Of a stretch of DNA of 64,000 nt, positions 1-11,500 are shown one piece after another. Below the pieces are notes generated by a model. It was not told the origin of the DNA. It worked only from the letters and a program-made list of their open reading frames with translations, and searched no databases. The DNA is from Symsagittifera roscoffensis (Eukaryota; Xenacoelomorpha; Acoela; Convolutidae), in contig NC_087062.1 of the NCBI RefSeq assembly GCF_963678635.1, positions 96,525,705 to 96,589,704 on the forward strand, in the 5' to 3' direction. The translations under genes and the position numbers were made by a program. Position 1 is the stretch's first letter. Each line of letters starts with the position of its first letter.

Positions 1-105
1 AGAAGTTGCACGAATCTATCCGGCCGAAAATAAGATAGCGTGACGAGCAGACGGTGTACCCTATCCGAAATTACTCTATGAGTTATACCCTTCGGTCATA
101 ACTCA
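1..105 (+). mobile_element. 3' end of an LTR, cut by the window edge
   Basis: These 105 bases match 55889-55993, the end of the LTR of the retrotransposon at the right side of the window. They are identical except for a few differences in the last 18 bases, and both copies end in TAACTCA. The right copy is followed by a primer-binding-like TGGTGCGACC; this one is followed by CAAGGACAAAG, which is not primer-binding-like. It is therefore probably the end of a 3' or solo LTR, with the following DNA being host sequence. The rest of the element lies outside the window. Confidence 0.85.
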
Positions 106-127
106 CAAGGACAAAGAACAAATAAGT

Positions 128-941
128 GTGCCCCATTATAATGTCAACCTTTTGACACAAGACAACAATTTTCAAAATTACTTTTATGTGGACAATTTTG
201 TGGGCAGCGGTGATTCTCCAGACGTGCCCAATGCTATTTTGACTAGTTTCAATTCTGAATGTAGTCTAGAAAAGTTTGTGGTCAACTTAAGCCAAGTAGC
301 AAATGATGAAGACATGGTCGGATCGGGTGGACCCGATACTTTTCTGCATCGCAATCGTTGCCCGATCATTTGTGCACAAAATCGTCCGGGTACTGCCAGT
401 ACTACGGATACCAAGAAGGACCTGGTCAAGTTTGGACCCGCAAAACTGGGTAAAGACGAGGACGGATCGGGTGGAACCGATACTTTTCTGAATCAGTATC
501 GTTGCCCGATCATTCTGGAAAAAAATAGTTTGGGTAATGCCAGTACTTCAGATACTAGAGTGGGCCTGGTCAACTTTGGACCTCCAAAATGCGGTGAAGA
601 CGTGGACCGATGGGGCTGAACAATTACTTTTCTGGGTCGTTATCGTTGCCCGATTAATTGTGCAAAAAATGTCCGAGTTCAATCAGAACTTTGAAATTAC
701 AACAAAAAGTCCTCAGCTGGTCAACTTCAGCCATCCAATAGAAGTGGAAGATGTGGAGCTAGAACCGCGGAGTAAAGTTTTTCTGGCTCGTAATCCGTGC
801 CCAATTAACCTGCAAAAGAATGAACCGGCCGCTGCAATCTTTCACACATGTGGTCATTTTCCGATGGCAATTACAACACCTTCCCGACAGATAACTACAA
901 TTGTTAGCAAACAACATGAATCGCGTTATTCTGTTTATTGA
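128..941 (+). pseudogene. Degenerate array of an unrecognised 48-residue repeat
   Basis: About five copies of a 144-bp unit follow one another, with clear unit starts near 320, 464 and 607. The consensus peptide has a GSGG-DTFL start, then an R-x-RCPI core, an AST-DT patch and an LV-FGP patch, so each unit has one conserved Cys-Pro pair. The first frame is open from 128 to 619 but starts at a GTG. An in-frame stop falls in the third unit at 617, the next unit then hits another stop, and the last units read in a different frame (537-941). I do not recognise the family. It could be a decayed exon of a repeat protein or a coding-like minisatellite. It begins 23 bases after an LTR end, so LTR-driven transcription is possible but unproven. 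Confidence 0.4.
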
Positions 942-1169
942 ATTGCCCCCATTTATTGCCCCCAGGGGGAAGGCCCCTTTTATTTACAATTGGAATCACC
1001 AGCAAATATATTTTCTCAAAGGTAAACCTGAGAATTCATCATAGATAAGAACGCCGTTCCCCCACCGCTCAAAAAAGACTGTTTTCCTTAAATGTGTTTC
1101 TCAAACAAAGAGTAAGTGTAATTTTCGTTCATGTTATTTCAAACAAATGACATTCCTGTTTGGCTCTAG

Positions 1170-1894
1170 TGTTAAACTGGCTATTCACTCTGTCAAAGCT
1201 TCCGGCACGGTCGTACTAGTTGGCATGGGACCTTACGATGAAATCAAGATCCCTGTGATGACCATGTCTACAAGAGAGATCGATATTAGAGGCATTTTCC
1301 GATACGCTAATTGTTATCCGGCTGCTTTGGAACTTGTGAAATCAGGCAGGAGCGGTTCAAGGATACTGATGTTCACGGAGTCAGGTTATCCGGAGTATTA
1401 TACAGGGTGGCCACGATGTCAGTGCCTGGCATGAGATTTCATGAGTGGCCACCCTATAAAAGTTTCAGGGTAAATTCGGAAACCGTTCGTAATATATATT
1501 TTTTAATTTACTTTTCGTCTTCGTTTTGATCTTGATTGCCTGGTTTTGGAACTTCCTAGAAATTCTAAAACTTTTGCTTTCTGTCCAGAAATTTAAGTTA
1601 AATGGTTTTTTGGGCGCGTCCAAACGTTTCTGTAACTTTTTTTTGGTTTTAGAATATTTTTTTATAAGCCATTAATATTCAATTCAAAATTCCGGGAAAA
1701 AAAGTTAGTGAAATAGTCATCTTTTTTCACGTAAAAAGTTTCGAAAATGGTCAATTATTTGTGAACCGCCCCTGAAATCAGGAAAAGTGGATATCAAGAA
1801 ATTGGTGACTCATAGGTTCCCTATTGAGAAGACAGTGGAAGCCTTTGAGACAACTCTGAGAGGGGAGGGCATCAAAATCGTCATCAATTGCTGA
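1170..1894 (+). CDS. SORD: Sorbitol dehydrogenase, last two exons
   Basis: Exons 1170-1345 and 1782-1894 encode the C-terminal part of a medium-chain zinc-dependent polyol dehydrogenase, a cytosolic enzyme that oxidises sorbitol to fructose with NAD+. The first exon carries the G-T-V-V-L-V-G strand of the Rossmann fold and the family signature REIDIRGIFRYANCYP. The second carries LVTHRFPIEK and the C-terminal EAFETT-IKIVINC followed by TGA. The intron uses a GC donor (ATCAG/GCAGG) and an AG acceptor (ATCAG/GAAAAG), and the phase is preserved. The acceptor before the first exon is CTCTAG/TG at 1168-1169. The catalytic zinc-site exons are not between 106 and 1169, so they either lie upstream of the window, beyond the LTR, or are lost. 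The coding sequence shown has no internal breaks. The assignment is from motif recognition. Confidence 0.8.
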
Positions 1895-3261
1895 TTGGGC
1901 GACGTCTCATTGGAGGCCAGTATACGAATTGTCTATCGGAACCTTCATAGAAAAACTGATTGTCTAATGCTTTATTTATGTTTTAAGATATCAAACGCAT
2001 TACGTGACGCATAGAGAGATTATATATAAAAATTTATATTTTAATTGAAGTTTTTCTTAACGATGAAATGATTCATTTCATTGTCTATTTTTCACAAATT
2101 AAAGTAAAATTGTATGATATTGTTTGACATCTTTAATTTTTTTTTCCAGACTTTGTTTTCATGTAGCACGCATACCTGGCTCAAAGATTTCCCATGCTGC
2201 TTTTATACTAATTTATTTATTTACACAGACTTTAATTTCGCAATTAAAAGTATTCTCAGATGAACTCTGAATAAAGTAAAGCTCTTCTTCATAAAACTCG
2301 TCGTCTTCTCCTCCAGAACAAAAAAAATACCCAAGGTTACCAAAATGTAGTATATTTCACGCTTCGACATGAATGTTAACCGTTGTTTGTCTTGATGAAA
2401 TATCGCGTTCTCGTTAAAATTGTCAATGACTTTTTTCGTGACCTATCTCCCGTGTGTTCAATCACTTCGTGAAAGGTCATAGGTTGAGAGTATGCTGACG
2501 AAGACTGAATTAAGTTAGCTCTCCATGAAGGTTAGAAAACATCCAGTAAAACGTTTTATTCCGCAATGTCTTCGCGAATATGGACCCTACCGTATCGTGA
2601 AAAGTTTAAAATACCGAGGTAAAGACTTACTGTGTGAGATGATATTTGACAATAAAAGGTTTGAAAAAATTCAAAACTTACCATTTAAATATTTTATACC
2701 GGGTACATTTTATTCATCCCTGTATTGCAACTAAATATTGTGAAATTTTTTTCGACGACTTTTCCATAAGTGATCATAAACTGTTCTAAAAGTTCTTTTT
2801 TACTTCGGCAAAAAATGAGGGTGAACTATTGGAATTGGTGCTTGGAAGCTGTATAATCTTATAAAACGTGCCAAAATACTGTGTGCTGAATATAAAACTG
2901 GTTGCATCAAAGCTATAGGAAAAATTAATCATTTAAATGTTTTTTTTTACCTTGAAATTACCCAAATTGAACGGATTTAAAAGAGTTTTTCGAAGGAAAG
3001 AACAATTGCATCGAAAATGTAAGAGTACCATCGGAAAAATATGGTACGCACATATACTTTCGACGGTACCCTCACATTTCCGTGTAGACAAACCTTTACA
3101 TTTATATATAAAGTGTCCAAAACAAGCCCATGGTCAAACTATACTAAGGTTTGAAGCCAGAAAACATGGTCTCGAAAAAAGGGGAAAGAACACAAAATAA
3201 AGCTTTTCCCTTAAATCCGTATGATCCTGTAAATTATGCCAAAAAACTTTAAAGATTGCGT
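1895..3261. other. Noncoding, AT-rich; one weak pol-like fragment
   Basis: No convincing gene. The open frame 2525-2734 (+) contains EYGPYRIVK followed by a hydrophobic strand and a FKYFIPG end. This faintly resembles the C-terminal tail of retroelement integrases, but it is short and I cannot assign it. The frame 2937-3200 (+) is basic and not recognisable. Confidence 0.4.
2270..2275 (+). promoter_or_regulatory. Candidate poly(A) signal for the SORD gene
   Basis: An AATAAA hexamer lies 376 bases after the SORD stop codon on the same strand. In this AT-rich DNA such hexamers occur by chance, so this is only a candidate. Confidence 0.3.
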
Positions 3262-3426
3262 TGAATACGAAAAAAAACATATTGTGAATTTGTATCAATC
3301 CTGTTGTTCACACTGAAGAAAGAGCAACCGCGGGGAACACGATTGGAACCAACGGAACTCCTCTATCTGAGGACTGGAAAAAAACAGTTGATCCTCTGAT
3401 TTCCTCAATTCTTACAGAATTCGGAA
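3262..3426 (+). repeat. Diverged repeat, inverted partner at 7076-7240
   Basis: The segment from GAATACGAAAAAAAAC to CAGAATTCGGAA is found again in reverse complement near 7076-7240, including the landmark CCGCGGGGAACACGA. Identity is high but with indels, so this is an old inverted pair, probably two copies of one dispersed element. Confidence 0.75.
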
Positions 3427-3494
3427 ATAATTATTACTAATTAGTAACTTACCTGCAACGAATTGTTGATTACGTACTGCTTGCTACGGAATAC

Positions 3495-3812
3495 GGACAA
3501 AATCCCCCCGGACAAATATCCCCGGACACAATTCTCCTCGCACCCACCCCCCCCCCCCCCCCCCGGATAAAATCCCGTCCGACCTGGACAAAAACCCCTT
3601 TCAAATTCTTCGTGATTATGGTGAAAGTCAATACACCTCGCGAAGCGCGCTGAAGGGGCTAAACGATTGAGGACGAGCACCCTTGCGGCGGGAGAACGAC
3701 GTCAGAGGATTGGACACTGAAGGGGATTTTGTCCGGGTGTGGGGGGATTGTGTGCGGAGGGATTTTGTCCGGTGGATTTCGTTCCGGGGATATTGTCCGG
3801 GATTCGCTGGCT
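3495..3812. repeat. Foldback repeat built from GGACAAAATCCCC units
   Basis: The left side (3495-3600) strings together variants of CCGGACAAAATCCCC. The right side (3722-3812) carries the reverse complement GGGGATTTTGTCCGG variants, so the region can fold on itself. A C homopolymer of about 18 bases sits near 3546-3563. The open frames here are by-products of this repeat. I found no clear target-site duplication. Confidence 0.6.
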
Positions 3813-3815
3813 ACA

Positions 3816-3995
3816 CAGTTCCGACCAGGGGCTGTCCATAAATAATTGCAATATATATATTTGTTTCAATATGAATTGAATTTTTCTGGAAATATACAAT
3901 AAATAATGCAAAATTGTTTCTATTTTTACAATGAAAATATGGATTTAGTCTCCATCACGTTTTTTCCGACCATTTTTGACTATTGTCACAGTTAT
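3816..3995 (+). repeat. Dispersed repeat (GTTCCGACCAGGG family), copy 1
   Basis: It starts with CAGTTCCGACCAGGG followed by AATAAATAATTGCAATA and reaches a TAGTCTCCATCACG-TTTTTTCCGACCA block. The same order of blocks occurs at 6328-6590 in the same orientation. The last block occurs again near 4508-4545, and the first 13 bases recur near 6263. Confidence 0.55.
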
Positions 3996-6250
3996 CAAAC
4001 GACTAGTGCTTCGGATTATGGAAGCACTTGATGCAATCCCGCACATCTTTGCACAATTTTGAACGTTTTTTGGCATATTTTATACGGTTATATGGCTTTA
4101 CGGGAAAATATCTTGGAGTTTTTTTGACAAAATAGCGTCATTTTATTTGATTTTGGGATTACTTGAGAATCTCCTCATTCATCTTTGCAATGGTACTATT
4201 ATAATGTTGATGAAATTGTTTTTTCCCTCGGAAAAACGTGTCTTTTTCGCCCCATTTTGATAGTTTTTAAGTAAAAATTTAGAAAATTGTATCTAAGTGA
4301 CCAACTAGTATTGCTATTGGCTTTGAGTCATGACTCTTTAGTCAGTACATTTCTTTACAGTTTTATGGAATGATTTATAGGATTATGCAGCTTTGGAGGT
4401 TAACATCTTATCGTTTTTCATCAAAAAGTCTATTTTAAACCAGTTTTTAAAAGTACAGCTTATTGCTTTATTGATCAAAAACTACTTAAAGAAATGCAGC
4501 GAATCATAGTCTCAATCACGTTTTTTCCAACCAGTTTTGGGTAAAAACACAAACAGGTTTCTAAGCAAAATTCTGAGCGATAGTTCAGATGAAATAATAT
4601 AGTATGTCAAAAGACTAAAAAAACGGGTGAACAAATAGAAAACGCTTTAATCCTTTCAATTGTTCAAAGTTCATTTCACTTACACAACGAATTTTCGATT
4701 TGCATTCAATCGTTCTAAAATTACAAACGGTCTCATTCGTCCTAAAATTTTCCTAAAAACTCCACGAAGCCGTTGGGAACGATTATGCAGGGTAATGTCT
4801 GTCGGCTCGCCACAGACTGTGTTGGAGGCTGTTCTACATTTATTTCGCACTATTGGAGCCCTATTATAATCGTTTTGAGACAATTACACATGTTGTTCAG
4901 TTAGGGTGGGGGTCTTTGTTGGGGATGCTACAAGGACAAACCCAAAAACCCAGACAGAAGTCGCGAACACAAACTTTGTATTATAGTTTGAAACTAATTT
5001 TTCGCTTCGCTCAAATTCGTAAAGAGAGTTTCCAGGCAATTACGACGGGGTACCTGTGATCAGGGGTAAAAAAATGTTATTTAAATAATTGGCAATGAAT
5101 AAATATAAAGAATTTGTTTCGTAGATTGAAAAATGCAAATAATTTATTTTTCTCATACAATAATCGTAAAGTGACAGACAATTATTTCAGTTTCTTTGGT
5201 CTCCAGTTTCAAATGGGTAAAACCTACTTCGAAATTGTGTTGAAAGACTGTTTATTACCGCAAAGGCTGTCCATAAAGATTACAGAAAAAGTTCGAGTCC
5301 AATCAACTTGGAGGCACAGATGTCCTTGCAAAAACAAACAAGAAATATTGGGACAAATTGACTATTTCCGAAAAAATGGGTTTCATTCACAATAATTTAT
5401 GATAATTAACAACAATTTATTCTTGAGAACAATCTTTTTTTTCTGTATAGAGCAATACAAGTATTTTCATTTAAGGTAACAATAAACATACATTACATTA
5501 TTTTACACCCCTGCCTGTGATTTTGAACAAGCCGTTTTAGTTTGGGACCGCGAAAAAGGGAGATTCTATCGCTACAAATTAAAAGCGTCGGATACAAGTA
5601 AAAAAAAAATTTTTTGAAGTGTTTACTCTTCGTGTTCTTAATTTAGCAATCTGTAACTTAATAATAGATTATCTATCTATTTTTTTTTCAAGAAAAACAT
5701 ATTTTTCATGACTCAGTAAGACTAATAAGACCCAAATTTGGGTCACGTTGGGAGACGAATTGTCAACAAGAGCCTAAAATACAGTATTTTATTCTCGATA
5801 TTTCCCCCTCGTTTATTACAAAAAATTATGTTTTGGAAGCCATATCACGTAAAAGTATGTAAAAGACATGTAGCAAAGTGCATGTGATACTTGAATAAAG
5901 CCGGTTTAATCACACACAAGTTACTTGGCATAAAAACACAATGTGGCCGCGGGGTTAATTAACTCAGCTATCTTCACAAACGCTTGACTTGACACACAAC
6001 AATTGAACAAAGGAGTTGAGAGGCGTGTGTTTTTCGTGACGTCAATCAATTCAGCCTCGATCTGTGAAGTTATATATGCTTTAAGTTTATGCCTGCTGGT
6101 GAAGTGTAAGAGCCAGATTAGCTACTGAGATATCGAGCTACCATTTTAATGTTAAATAGAAGTTTCTAATCAATACCCTGAGACGAATAAACCAACCAAC
6201 TAGTTAATAATTATAGTAACTAACATTAGCCATAAAAGTAGCAATTAACC
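3996..6250. other. Noncoding stretch, no gene recognised
   Basis: AT-rich sequence with scattered fragments of the GTTCCGACCAGGG repeat family. The frame 5114-5395 (+, 93 codons) has a Cys-containing C-terminal part (DCLLP, HRCPC) but matches nothing I recognise. It may be chance or a lone exon. Confidence 0.4.
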
Positions 6251-6327
6251 TGCTGGCTTCATAGTTCCGACCAGGGCCGGGGTGAATTTAGTGGGGAGGA
6301 ACTGGGTCTAGTGATTTGCTAGGAAAG

Positions 6328-6590
6328 CAGTTCCGACCAGGGCCAGTCAATAAATAATTGCAATATAATTTTTGGGTTCCAAAAATTATTGCATTTTATT
6401 GAAAATGAACAATAAATATTGCACTAAAGCAATTATTGATTCAATTTTTACGATGAAAAAATGCAGTTTCAAAACTTGAACTATTATATTTAAGTCCAAA
6501 AGAAAATTTCTAGAAAAAAGTGGCGACGAATCATAGTCTCCACCAGGTTTTTTCCCGACCATATTCAGTATAAACACGAACGTTCGAACT
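6328..6590 (+). repeat. Dispersed repeat (GTTCCGACCAGGG family), copy 2
   Basis: Same block order as the copy at 3816: CAGTTCCGACCAGGG, AATAAATAATTGCAATA, then ATCATAGTCTCCACC-AGGTTTTTTCCCGACCA. It is diverged by many substitutions and indels. A third start of the family (TAGTTCCGACCAGGG) lies just upstream near 6261. Confidence 0.55.
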
Positions 6591-7075
6591 TGTCCGATGT
6601 AGAAACATTCCGACCATTGGAAAACCAGCGTGAATTGACACCCTCAACCACAACCATGCCTAACCTCAATGACAAACTTTTTGCTATGGCTTCGAATCAA
6701 AATTTTTTTGGCACATATGTTCAGTTTTTGGCAAAACTTATAGGATTATACGGCTTTAGGGGAAATCATCATTACGTTTTTCATGAAAACAATAGCTGCT
6801 TATTCTTTTCAGCTGTTGTTTTCTCTTTTTCCTAGCCTTCAATGTCTATACGGTCGTAAAATTTGTAATTTTTTTCAAATTTGAAGATAAAATATTTCAA
6901 CCAATGTCAATCAGAGGGCAATGGCAAATCGTTTCCTGATATTGCAATGAAATTATCCTTCTAATTTTTTTAATGCCAAGAAACAAGATTTCCTTTTGTC
7001 GATGTTTATATTGCTGCATCACGGAGATCGTTTGGCGAGCAATAAGTTTTTCTTGGCTCTGCTCGTCATTTTGTC

Positions 7076-7240
7076 AGTTCCGAATTCTGTAAAATCAGAG
7101 GATCCAACTGTTTTTTTTCCAGTCCTCAGATGGAGCAGTTCCGTTGGTTCCACTCGTGTTCCCCGCGGTTGCTCTTTTTTCAGTGTGATCAACAGGATAA
7201 ATACAAATTCACATTATGTTTTTTTCGTATTCAACCCGAT
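7076..7240 (-). repeat. Inverted partner of 3262-3426
   Basis: Reverse complement of the repeat at 3262-3426. It shares the GTTCCGAATTCTGTA start, the CCGTTGGTTCCA and TGTTCCCCGCGGTTGCTC blocks and the TTTTTTCGTATTCAA end. Confidence 0.75.
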
Positions 7241-8061
7241 CTTACAGAAACAATGATTTTTCGAGGTTTCAGGAAACAATTGTCTGCCGTCTTCCGGAAG
7301 AAATTGTTCGTAGAACGTTTAAAGCCTTTCTACATCGGCGGAATTTGCCTGCAAAGTTGTTCAAAAAAACGTCTGCGGTAGTTCGTTAGTTTCAGAGTCC
7401 GAGGAATCCGTCACCCAACTGAAAAAAGTGAATGTTATTTGCAAACTTCGCGCATAGAGGAAAAGTTACGAATTCGCAGACATATAGAAACGTTCAATTC
7501 TATCGCACATTTATATATCGAACTGAACATTGTATTGCATTTATGCATTATTTCAACCACTTTTTGCGTCAAACATTATATAAAGAAGTCAAATATCTAA
7601 TGATAGCTCTTAACTGAACCCATTGTTCGAAGTTAACCATTTTGAGCAATAATAGTTGACGCTAGCGTCCGAATGAGCTCGATCCTCCCAAAAACAGACA
7701 AAAAGACAAATGTAGCAGAAACTAATTCAACTCTTTATATACAAAATACTGTACAAGTACTAAATAGAACAAATTTACAAGTGAGCAGGAGAATATGTTA
7801 TTTGCTAGGCAATAATGAGTTAAGGCTTTGCGAGATCATGAAAATGTCAGCAAGAGACCGCTGTTGTTTCCCAATATGGGTTATGGGAAGGCGTGTCTCG
7901 ATTGGTTGAGAAATGGTCAAAGAATTCTGCAAAAACTAGAAGACTGCCGTGTTCTGGTGGCCGAGACAGATTCATCCGAATGTCCAACAGCTCCAACAAC
8001 GGTCGATTGAGCAGTCTCCTCTGCAAAAGAACTTCCAGCTATATATAGTTATATATAACTT
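7241..8061. other. Noncoding stretch
   Basis: No supported gene. The short open frames here lack codon structure and recognisable motifs. Confidence 0.4.
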
Positions 8062-8069
8062 AAGTTATA

Positions 8070-8507
8070 CAGGGTTGTTAGAGTTAGGGTTAGGTTTTTT
8101 TCAAACGATAAAAAAACATGTTTTAAACACGATTGAAAAAAAAACATGTTTTGTTCCCTAAGAATGGCAAAACTAAAGGAGCTAAGGGTTTTCCCATACG
8201 TTTTTGTACAGTTGCATGGCAGTTTTACAATTTCAAAAGCTAGTTTCATACCAAAATTAGCGCAAGGTATATTACGCAAATCTCTTTTTAAAGATACTTT
8301 GGGCAAAAACGGATGGTAGATTTGCTGTTATCTGCCATTCTGTGGACTCCTTTTCGGACGAATGGTCAAGTATAACACCCGGCAGCAAAATCGATAAACT
8401 ACTTTTTACTCGTTGGTATAAGTAAGTTTTGAAAAAAACTTGTTCTTTCCGAAAAAAACATATAAAACAGTCGAAAATGAAAATAACTGATTTATAAAAC
8501 AACCCTG
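8070..8507. mobile_element. hAT-type non-autonomous element, TIR CAGGGTTGTT
   Basis: Terminal inverted repeats CAGGGTTGTT / AACAACCCTG bound 438 bp, flanked by an exact 8-bp target duplication AAGTTATA (8062-8069 and 8508-8515). An 8-bp duplication with CAG...CTG ends is diagnostic of the hAT superfamily. No transposase is present, so it would need one in trans. Its left end contains two TTAGGG-like units by chance. Confidence 0.9.
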
Positions 8508-8579
8508 AAGTTATATAAAACAATTATAATAGAATAAACAAAAGTTGAACATTCACGATTAGAGAGAACAAATATGGCG

Positions 8580-11500
8580 TTAATCGTTGAAATAAAAGTT
8601 ACCATTTCCCGTCGGAGAAGATGGAAGCACATGTGTTTGTTGTGTCTGCAAGCGATTCTTGACAATCTCCATCACAGCACGTGTACTTTTCAGATGTGGA
8701 TGATTGTCGGGCAGTGTGTCTGTCCATATGTTCATTGCTTTAGTGAAACAATCCAGGGCTAAATGCAACTCGCCAGTGGTTCCATAAAGACAACCCATGT
8801 TGTGGTAAGAGGCGGCCACATCCGGATGCCGCTCCCCCAGTGTCTCTAGTCTGATGTCAAGACTCAGCGTGTGCAGACGGAGAGCCTCTTTGTGATTGCC
8901 CATATCATCGTGCGTGTTGCCCATGTTGCTGTAAGAGGTGGCCACATTCGGATGCCGCTGCCCCAGCGTCTCTAGTCTGATGTTAAGACTCAGCGTGTAC
9001 AGACGGAGAGCCTCTTTGTGATTGCCCATATCATCGTGTGAGATGGCCATGTTGTTGTAAGAGTTGGCCACACTCGGATGCCGCTCCCCCAGCGTCTCTA
9101 GTTGAATGTCAAGACTCAGCGTGTACAGACGGAGAGCCTCTTTGTGATTGCCCATATCTCTGTGCGTGTTTGCCATGTTGTTGTAAGAGTCGGCCACATC
9201 CGGATGCCGCTCCCCGAGTGTCTCTAGTTTGATGTCAAGACTCAGCCTGTACAGACGGAGAGCCTCTTTGTGATTGCCCATATCATCGTGTGAGATGGCC
9301 ATGTTGTTGTAAGAGTGGGCCACATTCGGATGCCGCTCCCCCAGCGTCTCTAGTTGAATGTCAAGACTCAGCGTGTACAGACGGAGAGCCTCTTTGTGAT
9401 TGCCCATATCTCTGTGCGTGTTTGCCATGTTGTTGTAAGTGGAAGCCAATAACTCGTGTTTTTCACCGAACTTGCTTGTCCGTATTTCTACATACCGCTG
9501 GTAATGATGCAGAGCGTCACTCCTCGTCTCAAGCTGTTGACACACGCAGGCTGAAGCAAGAAATATGACAGTAACACTTTAGTCATTGTTTGTAAATAAA
9601 CTACGAAGTTGTTGCTAACAGCTCAAACAACTACACTTTTTGTTCAACGCGAGCAAGCAAATCAATGTCCGTACATGTAACATGTACCATTATATTTTCG
9701 TGATGAGAAATTTCATAAATGAGTTTATACGACTGTTGTACAGAGTCAGGGGGAGAATAACAGAAAGTGGAAATCGTTCCAAAAAAATCGATTATTTTTG
9801 TTGGTTTAGAAACGTCTAGGGGTGTTTATACAACCCTCCCAAAGCATGAAATATCAATTCTGGACCATTTGGGGTTTCAGAAGAACCATTCCAGTGTCGC
9901 CTGACCAAAAACTGCCATATTAGTAGATTCCAAATTTGATGGTTCTTTTTAAAATTCTAATTTTTACTATTTTCCTTTTCTAATGAACTTTCTGACCTAA
10001 ATATCACTATATATCACCAGTGTACCTTTATATTCATAATTAAAATTGAATTTAAGCTAATTTTTTTAATTTATTGCTTAAAGTACCCCATACTATAAAT
10101 TACAAATAATTCATTTCAAAAGATTTAAAATCAACGGGAAGTAAGTCAATCCACTCAGAAGATAACGCATTTCGTCTAAAAGTGCTTGGCCAATAAATTT
10201 CGAAATGGGCTGTAAATTTTTGTACAAATTGTTGCTAAGTGATCAGCGCGCGCTAACCAACAACGTCATTCTAACCGTTATTGAAGCCTGTTACAAGTAT
10301 TAAAGTCAAGTGATCGAAAACCCACAGTTTGTTCAAAAATACTCATCCACTGACTTTTGAGAGTTTTCGAATGTCGAAAAGTGACATGCTAATCTTTTAA
10401 CTTTTATAAACTTTTCTTGACCAAAATAAGTCTTCTAAAATTATTAACAAAACAGCCAAGCACGTCTCGGTGTTATGCGCAATCGAACCAATTACTAATG
10501 TGTGAAAAGTCAACTGCTGCATTTTCAAAAAAGAACAAGATCCCTTTCCAAAAAAACTGTTTCCTGTCGTGTCAAACATTGGCTAGGTTGACACACAAGT
10601 TAGAAATGGCGTAAGCCAGTGGCACTTTGTGTGCTTATATCCAGGGTACGGCACAATCATATTTATATTCTATTGCAATAACTTATCGTTGTTGAAAGTT
10701 GAACTTTCGTCGTGCAATAAAATACTGCCCCTTGAATGATTTCTGCAATACAACATGCAATATTTCTGCAGATGGTTTTCAAAAAAAGTTTAGTGAACAA
10801 GTGTTTTTATTGTATCGATATCCCAAAATTTTGTGTTGTAGTGCTACATGTAATACAACTGAAGTTCCAAGTTAGTAGGTAGTACTACTAGTAGGCTCTT
10901 CCTATAATCCTTGTAAGTTTATCCAGCCGTACTGAAAAACCGTTCCGGGATATTCGATGTCGGGCTGATGAAGCTGGTTTCCATAAAGGCACATGTCAAG
11001 ACCAGCTCTTTTTAAATCGAAAATATTGCAATTCATTGAACTGTTTTGTACCAATATTTTGCAATACCAATATGTTTTTGCCATGCCCTGCTTATAGCCC
11101 ACAGGTGGACAAAGTTTGAACAGAAATTTGTGTCCGACTTACCGAGGGACGTTCGTAAACTTCAGACATTTCGAAAACAAACACACTATTCTAGCCTTCA
11201 AAGATCCACAAAACCCGAAAAAATGACCAACATTTTGAACCTCTTATACTTTTGTTCGATGGTTGTTTTCACGTTTCGAAAACGTATTTCGCACGACTCG
11301 TAGGCCAGCCTTCGGAAACCACTTTATTTTTAGAAGTGAACTATTCTGATTTTTCATTTTACTCAAATTCAGGGCTTTGGACTACAAGGAAGAGTTGCGA
11401 TAGACTGGCGACATCTTACGTTGTTTATGAAATGTCTGTCTAGTTCTAATTAATTCAAGATACCCACGGACCCATTCGTTTTACCACCAGTAGACTTCGT

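Noticed and set aside
3441-3911. Gly-rich minus-strand frames as genes
   Set aside because: Created by the C homopolymer and the GGACAAAATCCCC foldback repeat.
8075-8095. GTTAGGGTTAGG, telomere-like
   Set aside because: Only about two units, lying in the terminal part of a hAT element with a perfect target duplication; not an interstitial telomere.
9038-9568. Plus-strand Cys-rich open frames over the TPR exon
   Set aside because: They are antisense shadows of the 126-bp TPR repeats; the minus-strand reading gives clear TPR motifs.
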